Assembly: GCA_028872475.1 (NCBI GenBank)
Contig: JAQYMQ010000005.1
Span: 115,396 to 179,395, forward strand
Source of the DNA: Eubacteriales bacterium
GTDB taxonomy: Bacteria > Bacillota > Clostridia > Peptostreptococcales > Anaerovoracaceae
Direction: 5' to 3'
Length of the DNA: 64,000 nucleotides
Shown: one piece after another, positions 17,559-27,001 of the stretch
Layout: each line of letters opens with the position of its first letter
Position numbering within the stretch: the stretch's first letter is position 1
Translations under genes and position numbers: made by a program
Notes under the pieces: model-generated
Told to the model about the DNA's origin: nothing
The model's input: the letters and a program-made list of their open reading frames with translations, nothing else
Database searches by the model: none

Positions 17559-18800
17559 CTATCTACAAATATAATTTAGCTGAAATGCCTCAAATCTGTC
17601 TCTCATAAGTTTCAAACCTTTTTCTTTTTCATATAAAAAGACTTTTGGCAAATCTCTACTTAAGAATAAAGCTGATGCTTCAGTCATTGAGTATGCACCA
17701 GAATTTCTGAATTCAATTATATCTTCTAACTCTGGATTTGTCAAAGGCATGCCCTTAACGAGATTATCATTTGTAGTACAAAGAGATCCGCAAACATTAG
17801 CACAGTCTATGCCACCTTGATACACTTCACCGTTACTTTTTAACTGTCTATACCATGGTTTTTTCATAGCCAACATCTGACCAAAATAATTTAATTGATG
17901 AATGCCACCATCAACTATACAAAAATCAATATCACAATTATGTTTCTTATCTACTATTGACGTGTAATATCTTCCACATGAAGCTACAATAAATCTTCCA
18001 ATTTCTAAAGTTATCTTACCCTTAAACCTAATTCCATTAAGAATACTAGCAAACTCCTCTAACAATGTAATATCTTCTGCTCTAGCATTTAATTCGCTTT
18101 CATCTTGTGAAATTTTTTCGCCATCTTTCTGCTTTGGCTGGAAATATTCAAAGAAAAATCCTGTACCAAATTCAAGTTCCTTGGCTTCAAATTCGTATTC
18201 ACCCCTTAATCTCTCAATTAGTGAATCGCAATATTCTAGTTCTTCTTTGTAAATACTCAAATTCTTTCTCTGTGTACCAGAAAAATGCTGAATTCCAACT
18301 ATATCTACACCTTTATACTTATCTCTATCTGCTATCAACTGTATTAAATCAGATTCATCAATACCAAACTGATTGCCAGTAGTGATTCTTAGTATAATAT
18401 TTACAATAATATCATTATCGATAGCTGATTCGTTTATTAAATGAAATTGATTGATGGATTCTGCTGTATATAAAATAGCATCTTTATAAGTAGCAACTAT
18501 TCTCTTCGTATCTTCTGGTTCCTTATAAACACCTGATAATACTACTTTATTCATAGGTATACCCGCTTTTTCACAGATTCTAAATTCGCCATGTGAACAA
18601 ACTTCATATCTATCAACAACATTGTCAATATCACCAACTACAAAAGGATTGGCTTTCATAGCATAGCATATGCCTACTTTACTACCAAGAGTTGATTTAA
18701 TCAGTTTCAAACGTTCTCTTAGAACATCTAAATCAAATACATAAGCAGGAGTTCCCGTATTATTAATTATCTCATTGTATGTCGGTTTATATCCATTCAT
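17559..18800 (-). CDS. PLP enzyme, DAP/ornithine decarboxylase fold (fold type III)
   Basis: 413 residues matching the diaminopimelate/ornithine decarboxylase superfamily. The Schiff-base lysine is Lys49 in YAMKANP. Other visible elements are the HFSGTQ strand (HIGSQ-like), ELEFGTGF at the phosphate-binding glycines, EIGRFIVASCGRYY, and the active-site Cys region CGSLCTTND with Asp, followed by SGAYSMTEAS. The catalytic set looks complete. It is not needed in a standard dlt operon. It lies between an adenylation enzyme and a carrier protein. By analogy with BtrK, the butirosin enzyme that decarboxylates a carrier-bound glutamate, it may act on a carrier-tethered amino acid. Alternatively it may supply or racemise the free amino acid. 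Confidence 0.88.
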   Translation of the reverse strand: MNGYKPTYNEIINNTGTPAYVFDLDVLRERLKLIKSTLGSKVGICYAMKANPFVVGDIDNVVDRYEVCSHGEFRICEKAGIPMNKVVLSGVYKEPEDTKRIVATYKDAILYTAESINQFHLINESAIDNDIIVNIILRITTGNQFGIDESDLIQLIADRDKYKGVDIVGIQHFSGTQRKNLSIYKEELEYCDSLIERLRGEYEFEAKELEFGTGFFFEYFQPKQKDGEKISQDESELNARAEDITLLEEFASILNGIRFKGKITLEIGRFIVASCGRYYTSIVDKKHNCDIDFCIVDGGIHQLNYFGQMLAMKKPWYRQLKSNGEVYQGGIDCANVCGSLCTTNDNLVKGMPLTNPELEDIIEFRNSGAYSMTEASALFLSRDLPKVFLYEKEKGLKLMRDRFEAFQLNYICR

Positions 18801-18872
18801 ATCTTCAGCCTTTTTAAATACTTTTTACATTAATGTTTATACTATATTGATGTTAATATTGACACTATATTC

Positions 18873-20375
18873 TTATAATATCTTTTCCTTTAATTTACCT
18901 CTATCAATCTTACCGTTTTTGTTTAATGGGAAGGAATCAATATTCACGTATACATTAGGTAACATAAATACAGGTAAGGTTTCTTTTAGCCTTCTATGTA
19001 AGCTCTTTCTATCAATTTCGCCTTCATAAAATGCGTGTATCTTATTATTTTCAAATATACAACAAACTCTTACGATTTCTTCAACCTTGTCAATTGCATT
19101 TTCTATCTCGCCAAGTTCGATTCTATGTCCCATATGTTTAATTTGGAAGTCCTTTCTCGAAACAAAACAAAGCATTTCATCTTCATTGTAGAATCCTAGG
19201 TCACCTGTTCTATAGATTGTTTCCAAATAATTATCATTTAAAGGATTTTGGCAAAACGCCTTTTGAGTTTGTTCCTTATTGTTGTAATATCCCATAACAA
19301 CAGCTGTACCACTTACACAAATTTCACCAAGAGCACTATTTGCTTTTCTTGAAACTAGTTTATTTTCGTCATCAAGCAAGAATACCCTTTCATTCTTAAA
19401 TGGTTTACCTATTGAAATTACCTGACCTGGTTCATAATCTTTATCTATGATGTGATAAGTACAATTGCATGTTATCTCTGTCGGACCATATAAGTTTACA
19501 TACATAACATCAGGTAAATAACTCTTCCAGATATTCAAATGTTTAATCGGCATAACCTCTCCACTAAACATTACTTTTTTAATATCAGTTGGAACTTTAT
19601 ATTCAAAACCTTTAAGCGTACTGATAATACAAACAGCCGAAACCGCCCAAATTATTGTTGTAACACGTCTTTCTATCATAAAATCTAATAACGCTGCAGG
19701 CATTGAAAAATATTGCTTTGGTATAATCTGCATAGTTGCACCTTTAGCAATAGTAGAGTAAATATCCTTAACTGAAACATCAAAGTCCCAAGGAGCTTGG
19801 TTACCAATAACCTCATTCTCGTCAATATTAAATGTTTCTGTGAATACATCAATAAAATCAATCATACTTCTATGATTAACTACAACACCCTTTGGAACTC
19901 CTGTAGAACCTGATGTAAAAATACCATAAAGCGGATCAATATCGATATGTTGTTCTCTTATTAATGATATTACTCCCTCATCAATCTCTCCTTCAAGATT
20001 TTCCAGCATTATGGTATTACCATCATACTCTAATTTCTGTAAATCTTTTTCAAAATCAGATGATGAAATAATTGTATTCACATCTAACGTATTTAAAATA
20101 TGATTTAACCTAGTTTTTGGTTGCTTTAAATCCATCATTACATAAAAACAACCACCATATAAAATTCCAAAAAACAAACTAATTGCATCTACACCTTTTT
20201 CCATAAATACTGGAATTGGGGTATTTTTATCAAATTGTTTTCCAATACTTGTTCCAATAGCCTTAGCTCTAGCTACTAATTCAGAATATGTAATTTCCTT
20301 CTTTAAATCTGCAAATGCAACCTTGTCAGGATATTTTGCTGCACTTTTTTCTAAATATTCTAATGCATTATACAT
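18873..20375 (-). CDS. Amino acid adenylation enzyme (DltA-like)
   Basis: A 500-residue stand-alone adenylation domain. Core motifs: A3 FTSGSTGVPKG, A4 PWDFDVSV, A5 NLYGPTEIT, A7 YRTGDLG, A8 IKHMGHRIELGEIE and A10 LNKNGKIDRG with the catalytic Lys. The Asp in FDVSV is the residue that holds an alpha-amino group in NRPS and DltA enzymes, so an amino acid is the expected substrate. Between A4 and A5 the pocket sequence (AVSAVCIISTLKGFEY) differs from what I recall of Bacillus DltA, so D-alanine specificity should not be assumed. RBS GGAGA precedes the ATG. Its partner is probably the carrier protein at 17318. Confidence 0.9.
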   Translation of the reverse strand: MYNALEYLEKSAAKYPDKVAFADLKKEITYSELVARAKAIGTSIGKQFDKNTPIPVFMEKGVDAISLFFGILYGGCFYVMMDLKQPKTRLNHILNTLDVNTIISSSDFEKDLQKLEYDGNTIMLENLEGEIDEGVISLIREQHIDIDPLYGIFTSGSTGVPKGVVVNHRSMIDFIDVFTETFNIDENEVIGNQAPWDFDVSVKDIYSTIAKGATMQIIPKQYFSMPAALLDFMIERRVTTIIWAVSAVCIISTLKGFEYKVPTDIKKVMFSGEVMPIKHLNIWKSYLPDVMYVNLYGPTEITCNCTYHIIDKDYEPGQVISIGKPFKNERVFLLDDENKLVSRKANSALGEICVSGTAVVMGYYNNKEQTQKAFCQNPLNDNYLETIYRTGDLGFYNEDEMLCFVSRKDFQIKHMGHRIELGEIENAIDKVEEIVRVCCIFENNKIHAFYEGEIDRKSLHRRLKETLPVFMLPNVYVNIDSFPLNKNGKIDRGKLKEKIL

Positions 20376-20418
20376 TATCGTTCTCCTATTTCAAATAAAT
20401 TGATAAGATATTTCTGTT

Positions 20419-21690
20419 TTATTTATGTTTATCTTTTTTCTTTTCTTTATCAAAATCTTTTTTCTTCATTTTTTTATCTTTATGAGATTCCCTCTCTTTA
20501 TTCATTATATCGCCTTTTAGCTTCAAAAAGTCCTCATATTCTTGTATTGTGCCATTTTGTAAATGATCTACTAACTCATAATTATAATGAACTGGATAAG
20601 GCAGTTCCTCATTTATTTTAGCTGTAGCCCATTTATATACTTTTTCATAAAGATCATAATTTTCTTGCCATAATTTTGTATTTTTTTCATCTAGTTCAGA
20701 TTTAATTTCAAGTGGCTTAATTACCTTATTGTAAAAATAATCTGTCATCTTTCTCTGTCCATATACATTCAAATGACCTAAATTATAAAAGTCATCTTTG
20801 TTATCAAGACCTATTTCTTTTACATCTTTGGAAAAATCATAAGTTTCAAAACCATATTCATGGCATATATCAATTGCAGTATTTACCCTTGCCTTCGCCA
20901 TTAACGATTTTATATTTTTATCAGAATAATACATAGGCATATGAACAAATAATACATTATCAATTTTTTCATCCTTCAAGAATTTCAAAAATTTATGAAG
21001 TTGTTTTTCAGTCTTAGGAGCTAAAGGCACTTTCTTAGTATATTTATTCATGTCTAAAGCCTTATATTTTGGAAATGCCTTTTTATTCTTGTTTGCTTGC
21101 CCATCTATACCACTAATAGTAAGTAATCTCTTATCTCGAGAAGATTTTATCTCTCTCATTGTCATCTTATATGAATCTTTAATTCTTATAAAATTAGAAT
21201 GATACTTTAATATTCTATGTCTATATGATGTCTTATCACCTTCTACAATAGTATTAATCCCTTCTTCTCTTATATCAGAATCAGGCATATTATCAAGCCA
21301 CATCCTAGTATATCCCTCTGCTACAGCTCTATCATCATCATATTGAGCTCCATTTAATGATATAACATAAAGCTTTGGTTTTTGTGTCTTTAATATAGCC
21401 TTAATCTGATTTTCCGGTAAGCCCATATGAGCTCCAGCTGTTGCAATATTGTAACTTGTAACACCATGTTGCTTCCACATATATTCCGGAGAAAATCCTG
21501 TATACATCTCACTTGCACCTATAAATGCAACATCTATGGTATTTGTCGGCATATTAAATAAATTCTTTACTCTAACTTCATGAGAAGAATATTGATGATT
21601 AGAAAATTTACCTACAATTAATATAGCTATGCAAAACATTGCTATCATAGCAATAATTTCTATTAAGTTTTTCATATTTTTTGATTTCAT
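20419..21690 (-). CDS. SGNH-type transfer protein (DltD/AlgX-like role)
   Basis: 423 residues with one N-terminal membrane anchor (about 8-27) and an extracytoplasmic SGNH-like domain. GASEMYTGF carries the putative nucleophile Ser near residue 60, and the block NLGHLNVYGQRKMTDYF would supply the catalytic His. The C-terminus is a very lysine-rich tail (KKMKKKDFDKEKKKDK). In MBOAT systems such proteins act outside the membrane to pass acyl or aminoacyl groups to the polymer. It is co-transcribed with the MBOAT gene, 15 bases away. It is not a close match to canonical DltD. Confidence 0.82.
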   Translation of the reverse strand: MKSKNMKNLIEIIAMIAMFCIAILIVGKFSNHQYSSHEVRVKNLFNMPTNTIDVAFIGASEMYTGFSPEYMWKQHGVTSYNIATAGAHMGLPENQIKAILKTQKPKLYVISLNGAQYDDDRAVAEGYTRMWLDNMPDSDIREEGINTIVEGDKTSYRHRILKYHSNFIRIKDSYKMTMREIKSSRDKRLLTISGIDGQANKNKKAFPKYKALDMNKYTKKVPLAPKTEKQLHKFLKFLKDEKIDNVLFVHMPMYYSDKNIKSLMAKARVNTAIDICHEYGFETYDFSKDVKEIGLDNKDDFYNLGHLNVYGQRKMTDYFYNKVIKPLEIKSELDEKNTKLWQENYDLYEKVYKWATAKINEELPYPVHYNYELVDHLQNGTIQEYEDFLKLKGDIMNKERESHKDKKMKKKDFDKEKKKDKHK

Positions 21691-21705
21691 ATATGAATAC
21701 TTCCC

Positions 21706-23304
21706 CTAAAATTGTACATAAGTAAATTGATTCTGATCAAATCCCGGTCCATACATACCAAGAGATACAATTAATAAAAATCCTATAAAATAAACAAGTA
21801 ATCTAACTGCTGTGCTTCTATTTTCTAAGAAAGTTCTAACATGCATTCTTTCTTGCATCAAATCTACAACAAATAATATCAATATAATCAACGGAATGGC
21901 AAAAACATCATTCAAATCTATCTTAAGTTTTAAAAATTCTCCTACATAATTATGTGGAATTTGGAAAAAATAAAATGATTTTTCAAATATTTGCCAAGCG
22001 TCGCAAAGACTTGCCGCTCTAAATATAATACATCCTACACAAGTAAGCCAGAAGGTCCTAAGTATCTGCCATAGAATAAATAACCTTGATGTTGTCTTTA
22101 TATGTAACGCATTATTCATCCATTCAAATACCGGCTTTAACATACCGCCTAAACCTACAACCAAACCATAGTATATACCCCATGCAATGTAATTCCAACT
22201 TGCACCATGCCATATACCGATAAGGAAGAACACAAGTATATTACCAATTGCTATAGGTAACGTCTTTCCTATAGCATCTCCACAATGATTTCTAGCAAAC
22301 TTACTAAACTTTTTCATACCTGATGTCAATGCGAACGGATAAAAAACATAATCCTTCATCCATGCACCAAGTGAAATGTGCCATCTACGCCAGAACTCTG
22401 CAACAGTCCTTGAAAAATATGGTCGCTTAAAGTTTTCAGCCATATTAATACCCATCGTCTGAGCAATACCCCTTACAATATCAACGCCACCTGAAAAATC
22501 TGTATAATCTTGAATAGCATATAAAAACACACTAATTGCTACCGTAGATCCCGCCATATCACCATGTTGTGCAAATACTGAATCAACGATAATGCCAACT
22601 CTATCAGCGATAACCATTTTTTTGAAATATCCCCATGCAGCTAATTGCAATCCAAATTTAATATTATGTACATCAAGACCTCTTGATTCAAACAGCTGTC
22701 CTGATAAATCCTTAAATCTTCCTATAGGACCCAAAAACATCTGTGGGAAAAATGACACAAAAAGTGCAACCTTACCTAAATTTCTCTCAGCCTCAATCTT
22801 TTTCCAATATACATCTATAACGTAAGACATCGTTTGGAATGTATAAAAAGATATTCCTAAAGGAAGTAAGAGCTTCAAATGTGGCATTGTTGCAGTCTGA
22901 TGCACCAACGGCTTTATCAACGCATTAATATTATCTGCAAAGAAATTATAATATTTCAAAAACGCTAAAATTCCAAAATTGACAAAAAGAAGTGCTACTA
23001 AAATCCGTCTTCTCTTTTTCTTTTCTATATTTTTGAAATTCTTTTTCTCTTCTTTTGTAAACTCATCTTTTTTTTCTGCAAGTACAAGTTTTTCTTTTTT
23101 ATGATTATTATCTATCATAATAGCCGCAAAATACGATGTAATCGTCGTTGTGACTATAAAAGGTATAAACTTAACACTAGCAAATGCATAGAAAAAATAA
23201 CTTGCGATAAGCAAAAATACCCATTGATATTTCTTTGGGGCCAAATAATATAAACATATTACCGAAGCAACAAATATTGCAAATGCTACAGTATTAAACG
23301 ACAT
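21706..23304 (-). CDS. MBOAT family O-acyltransferase (AlgI-like)
   Basis: About 532 residues with roughly 11 membrane helices. MBOAT hallmarks: FAEFWRRWHISL-type segment (here VAEFWRRWHISLGAWMKDY), YTDFSGGVDIVRG, and the conserved His in IGIWHGASWNYIAWG. These resemble AlgI/PatA-like polysaccharide O-acyltransferases more than Bacillus DltB. A highly charged insertion (about residues 75-105, KKEKLVLAEKKDEFTKEEKK) is unusual. ATG 23304 is chosen, with GAGAGGA 9 bases upstream, over TTG 23319. It is the first gene of the five-gene operon and would move the carrier-bound group across the membrane. Confidence 0.93.
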   Translation of the reverse strand: MSFNTVAFAIFVASVICLYYLAPKKYQWVFLLIASYFFYAFASVKFIPFIVTTTITSYFAAIMIDNNHKKEKLVLAEKKDEFTKEEKKNFKNIEKKKRRRILVALLFVNFGILAFLKYYNFFADNINALIKPLVHQTATMPHLKLLLPLGISFYTFQTMSYVIDVYWKKIEAERNLGKVALFVSFFPQMFLGPIGRFKDLSGQLFESRGLDVHNIKFGLQLAAWGYFKKMVIADRVGIIVDSVFAQHGDMAGSTVAISVFLYAIQDYTDFSGGVDIVRGIAQTMGINMAENFKRPYFSRTVAEFWRRWHISLGAWMKDYVFYPFALTSGMKKFSKFARNHCGDAIGKTLPIAIGNILVFFLIGIWHGASWNYIAWGIYYGLVVGLGGMLKPVFEWMNNALHIKTTSRLFILWQILRTFWLTCVGCIIFRAASLCDAWQIFEKSFYFFQIPHNYVGEFLKLKIDLNDVFAIPLIILILFVVDLMQERMHVRTFLENRSTAVRLLVYFIGFLLIVSLGMYGPGFDQNQFTYVQF

Positions 23305-23428
23305 TTTATATCCTCTCAAAAAACAAAATCTCTGTTATACTTTACCATATTTTGATACTATTTGTCTTTAAAAATTACCATTTATTTATATAAATTTTAT
23401 ATATTTTTAAATAAAAAAATAATATACA

Positions 23429-23462
23429 AAAAGTCTTGATAAGCTTGCCTATCAAGACTTTA
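23429..23462 (-). terminator. Terminator after the surface-protein pseudogene
   Basis: The stem AAAGTCTTGATA against TATCAAGACTTT with an AGCTTGCC-type loop lies 30 bases after the pseudogene stop and before the MBOAT gene. A T-rich tract follows on the minus strand. Confidence 0.8.
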
Positions 23463-23491
23463 ATATTTGCAAAATTATAGAAACAATTTAA

Positions 23492-24118
23492 TTATATCTT
23501 TTTCTTAGTAATCAACAATCCAAAAGTTGATAGCGATAACATCATTAAAGCAATATATAGTGTTTCATCATAATTATCAGATGTATCAGGAGGAATTATT
23601 TCATCTTTAACAATGGATTGCCTATATCTTGCATATTTATTTTAGGAACAAATTTAATATTATGATTTTTATTCAAATCATTTTCAGTTAACTTAATTGT
23701 AATAGTGTTACCATTTACACTTGCGTTAGAGAATGTTTCAGTTGAAATTTTTTTATATCTAATAACATTATTACTGTCAACTATCTTATAAGTCTTACCT
23801 ACTACACCGTTATCTAATTTTACATTTGCACCTGTCGTTCCAATCTTTTTACCGTTTTCATCGTAAATGGTGAAATTGGGAGCCTTTATAGATTCAAAAT
23901 AATTATTTACATCTATAAAAATGTGTATACTGTGGTGCAGTTTTAGCTGAATTTGCTAAAAGTTTTTTATTAGAATCATACTAATAATTAGTAAACTCTC
24001 CTTTTTGTACAGCTACACGTTCTTCAGCATCACTATTAACATTTGTCGTAACAATTGTTGCAATCAAAACACTAAGTGCAACAAAAAACATCAGTGTTCT
24101 TTTAATACTCTTTATCAT
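23492..24118 (-). pseudogene. Degraded secreted/wall-anchored protein
   Basis: An ATG at 24118 opens a signal peptide (MIKSIKRTLMFFVALSVLI). About 50 codons on there is an in-frame TAG after GEFTNY. A frameshift near 23930 then moves the sense frame (IHIFIDVNNYFESIKAPNFT), and a second frameshift near 23610 (after GNPLLK) moves it again into DEIIPPDTSDNYDE plus a membrane helix ending ITKKKI. Joined together it is a small secreted protein of about 205 residues with a sorting-like tail (PPDTSD). A sequencing error could explain one lesion but hardly all three. It is close to the dlt-like operon but has its own terminator. Confidence 0.8.
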
Positions 24119-24186
24119 AGTATCCTTATTTTAACCCCTCTATTTACAAGAATTAGTAATATTTACTTAAATAGGATAATACAATA

Positions 24187-26718
24187 TTAAATAAATAAAT
24201 TCATATTTGATCTATCACTATAATGTAGCATTGTTGCAACACCGCCAACTTCAACACCATCTATAAGTTCTTCTTTTGTAATTCCCATTACATCCATAGA
24301 CATCTGACAAGCAACTAATCGAACACCTGAGTTAATAGCTTCTTCAATCAATTCTTCTAATGAAGCAATACCCTTTTTCTTCATTACACTACGCATCATA
24401 GCTGATCCAGCACCAGCAAAATGCATTTTTGATAAACCTAGCTTACTAGCACCTTTAGGCATCATCCTACCAAACATTCCACTAATAAAATCTTTTTTCA
24501 CAGGTTCAGGTTTCTTTTTTCTAAGTACATTTAAACCCCAAAATGTAAAGAACATATTAACCTTATTTCCCATAGCTAAACTGCCGTTAGCAATAATAAA
24601 TGCCGCTAGTGCCTTATCTAAATCACCATCAAAAACTATCATAGTTTTTTCATCTACTTTTTGGCTATCGCTACACGCTATACTACCACATACAGTGCTG
24701 GCTGTATGATTGTCACAATCCTCACAACCCTTTCTGATAGTAGCCATATAGCATTCCTTACTGCTTTCTTTAGATATGAATGTATTGCTGGTATTTTTAC
24801 ACCAACTTTCAATATCTATCAAAAATCCCGGATCACTTGATTTAATAAACAATGTATCCCCTTCATTAAGTTCGTTCATTTTCTGAGCAACTTTCATAAT
24901 AGGTCCCGGACAACTCAATCCACAAACATTCAATTCAATAATATTCTCATATTTAGATTCTAAATTTCCATCTGTCATACCAGCTTCCTCACTGTCAGCA
25001 AAGATTAGTTTTTCCTGCTCTATAAATTTATTACCACTCTCTGAACCTAAATTATTACTTATCTGTTGATATGTCCTATATCCGCCAAGTAAATTAAATA
25101 CTGTATAACCTTTTTGTTTCAAAATTCTTTCTGCCAAATAGCCTCTTAAACCAACAGCACAATATACTACATATTTCTTATCTTTATCAAGTTTCACATA
25201 TTCTTCTCTTAATCTGGTAAGCGGAACATTTATTACAGCCTCCATTCCTCCAGTGATTGTTTCCATATCTTCTCTCACGTCAATCAAAACATAATCTTCT
25301 TTATTTTCATTATATTCTTTCAATGAAATTGGTGTAGAAAGACCTTCAAATATATTTGTTGCAGCATATCCGGCAATATTAATCGGATCTTTCGCTGAAG
25401 AAAACGGTGGTGCATAAGCTAATTCAAGCTTAGTTAAGTCATAGATACTGCCCTTAAAATGAATAGTTGTAGCAACGGTATCAATTCGCTTGTCAACACC
25501 ATCATAACCTATAATCTGCGCACCTAAGACTCTTCCATCTTTCTTATCAAATAAAAGCTTTACACTAAGAGGCATAGCTCCTGGATAATACCCTGCATGT
25601 GACATAGGGTGTACTAAAGAATATCCATAGTCTTCCCAAAGTTTTAAACCTCTTGCCTGTAACATTTTTTCATTTTCGCCTGTAGTAGCAACAGTTAAGT
25701 CAAAAACTTTTACGATACTAGTTCCAATAGTTCCATCATACTTTTCTTCTTTTTGTCCTAATATATTAGCAGCAACTGCTCTACCTTGCTTATTTGCCGG
25801 ACCTGCTAAAGGAATCATCGTCTTTAATCCACTAACTCCATGAGTAACTTCTATCATATCTCCTACAGCATAAATATCAGGATCACTTGTCTGCATATAT
25901 TCATCAACTATTACGCCAGCTCTATCACCCATCGAAAGACCCGCTTCTTTTACAAATTCAGTATTTGGACGAACACCGATAGATAATAATATCATATCCG
26001 TGTCAATAATCTCGTCATTACTTAAAAGAACTTGCTTTCCATCGTTGATAATCTCTTTCACACCTGTCTGAAGTATAAGATTGATACCCTTTTCTTTAGC
26101 GTGGTTTGCCACAATTGTAGACATATCCTTATCAAGCGGTGTAAGTATCTGATCAGCAAATTCTACAAGTGTAACAGCAATTCCTCGTTCAATTAGATTT
26201 TCAGCCATTTCAATGCCAATAAAACCACCACCTGCTACAACCGCTCTTTTAACATTGTTCTCCTGAATATATTTAAAAATTTTATCCGTATCCGGAATAG
26301 TCCATAAAGTGAACACATTTTTATTATCTGTACCATTCATATTAGGTACAAACGGTTTAGATCCGGTAGAAAGCAATAACTTGTCATAAGTTTCAAAATA
26401 TTCTTTGCCGTCCTTAGTATTTTTTACTAAAACTTTTTTCTCATCACGATTTATTTCAACAACTTCTGAAAAATTTCTAATTTCTACGTTATATTTATTT
26501 TCAATAGAGCGAATGTCCGATACAAATAAAGCATCTCTATGATGTATTACTCCACCAATATAATAAGGAAGTCCACAATTAGCAAATGAAACAAACTCGC
26601 CCTTTTCTAATAAAATAATCTCTGCATTTTCATCTAAACGTCTTAATCTAGCAATAGCTGTAGCTCCGCCTGCTACACCACCTACAATCACAATCTTTTT
26701 ATTCTTATTCATTTTCAC
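24187..26718 (-). CDS. Four-domain CoA-disulfide reductase / rhodanese / TusA / DsrE protein
   Basis: 843 residues. Domain order: FAD/NAD(P) CoA-disulfide reductase (about 1-450), with VGGVAGGATA for FAD and redox Cys48 in SFANCGLPYY; rhodanese (about 460-560) with catalytic Cys in VYCAVGLRGY; TusA/SirA (about 600-670) with VCGLSCPGPIMK; and DsrE/DrsH-like (about 690-843). Between TusA and DsrE is a Cys-rich linker (SKECYMA, GCEDCDNH, VCGSIAC) that could bind metal or sulfane sulfur. All four modules act in persulfide and sulfur transfer, so this is a one-protein relay in the cytosol. Start is GTG 26718 or ATG 26712; it overlaps the arsR gene, forming an operon with it. Confidence 0.93.
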   Translation of the reverse strand: MKMNKNKKIVIVGGVAGGATAIARLRRLDENAEIILLEKGEFVSFANCGLPYYIGGVIHHRDALFVSDIRSIENKYNVEIRNFSEVVEINRDEKKVLVKNTKDGKEYFETYDKLLLSTGSKPFVPNMNGTDNKNVFTLWTIPDTDKIFKYIQENNVKRAVVAGGGFIGIEMAENLIERGIAVTLVEFADQILTPLDKDMSTIVANHAKEKGINLILQTGVKEIINDGKQVLLSNDEIIDTDMILLSIGVRPNTEFVKEAGLSMGDRAGVIVDEYMQTSDPDIYAVGDMIEVTHGVSGLKTMIPLAGPANKQGRAVAANILGQKEEKYDGTIGTSIVKVFDLTVATTGENEKMLQARGLKLWEDYGYSLVHPMSHAGYYPGAMPLSVKLLFDKKDGRVLGAQIIGYDGVDKRIDTVATTIHFKGSIYDLTKLELAYAPPFSSAKDPINIAGYAATNIFEGLSTPISLKEYNENKEDYVLIDVREDMETITGGMEAVINVPLTRLREEYVKLDKDKKYVVYCAVGLRGYLAERILKQKGYTVFNLLGGYRTYQQISNNLGSESGNKFIEQEKLIFADSEEAGMTDGNLESKYENIIELNVCGLSCPGPIMKVAQKMNELNEGDTLFIKSSDPGFLIDIESWCKNTSNTFISKESSKECYMATIRKGCEDCDNHTASTVCGSIACSDSQKVDEKTMIVFDGDLDKALAAFIIANGSLAMGNKVNMFFTFWGLNVLRKKKPEPVKKDFISGMFGRMMPKGASKLGLSKMHFAGAGSAMMRSVMKKKGIASLEELIEEAINSGVRLVACQMSMDVMGITKEELIDGVEVGGVATMLHYSDRSNMNLFI

Positions 26719-27001
26719 ACCCCAAGATAAATTCTACAATCTTCCTAACTTCTTCATTTTTAATAAAGTAATATACAGCCTGTCCCTCTTTTTCACTTCC
26801 TAAAATACCTAAGTCTTTTAGTTTCCCTAAATGTTGACTGATATTTGATTGACTGGCATCCATACAATTCGTAAAGAATGTCACATTACACCTTTCGTTT
26901 TCGCATAATCTTTGAATCAAACACAACCTAATTGGATGTGCGATAGCTTTCAAAAGTTCAACCTTAGATAAGATAAATTCTTTATGTTCTATATTATTCA
27001 T
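26705..27001 (-). CDS. ArsR family regulator of the sulfur-transfer enzyme
   Basis: A 98-residue winged-helix regulator with the HTH DASQSNISQHLGKLKDLGIL and a beta wing (EKEGQAVYYFI). Cysteines occur at LCLIQRLC, ERCNVTF and TNCMD, and near the C-terminus (LGCENE). A redox pair of this kind is used by the persulfide-sensing SqrR/BigR subgroup, which regulates the same type of enzymes; the assignment here is inference. ATG 27001 is chosen because AAGGAGG lies 7 bases upstream; TTG 27007 is too close to the RBS. It overlaps the next gene by 14 bases or fewer. Confidence 0.9.
   Translation of the reverse strand: MNNIEHKEFILSKVELLKAIAHPIRLCLIQRLCENERCNVTFFTNCMDASQSNISQHLGKLKDLGILGSEKEGQAVYYFIKNEEVRKIVEFILGCENE

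Noticed and set aside
18873..20375. Calling the adenylation enzyme a plain DltA
   Set aside because: The core motifs fit, but the pocket region differs, the operon has an extra PLP enzyme, and the MBOAT/SGNH proteins are AlgI-like rather than DltB/DltD-like.
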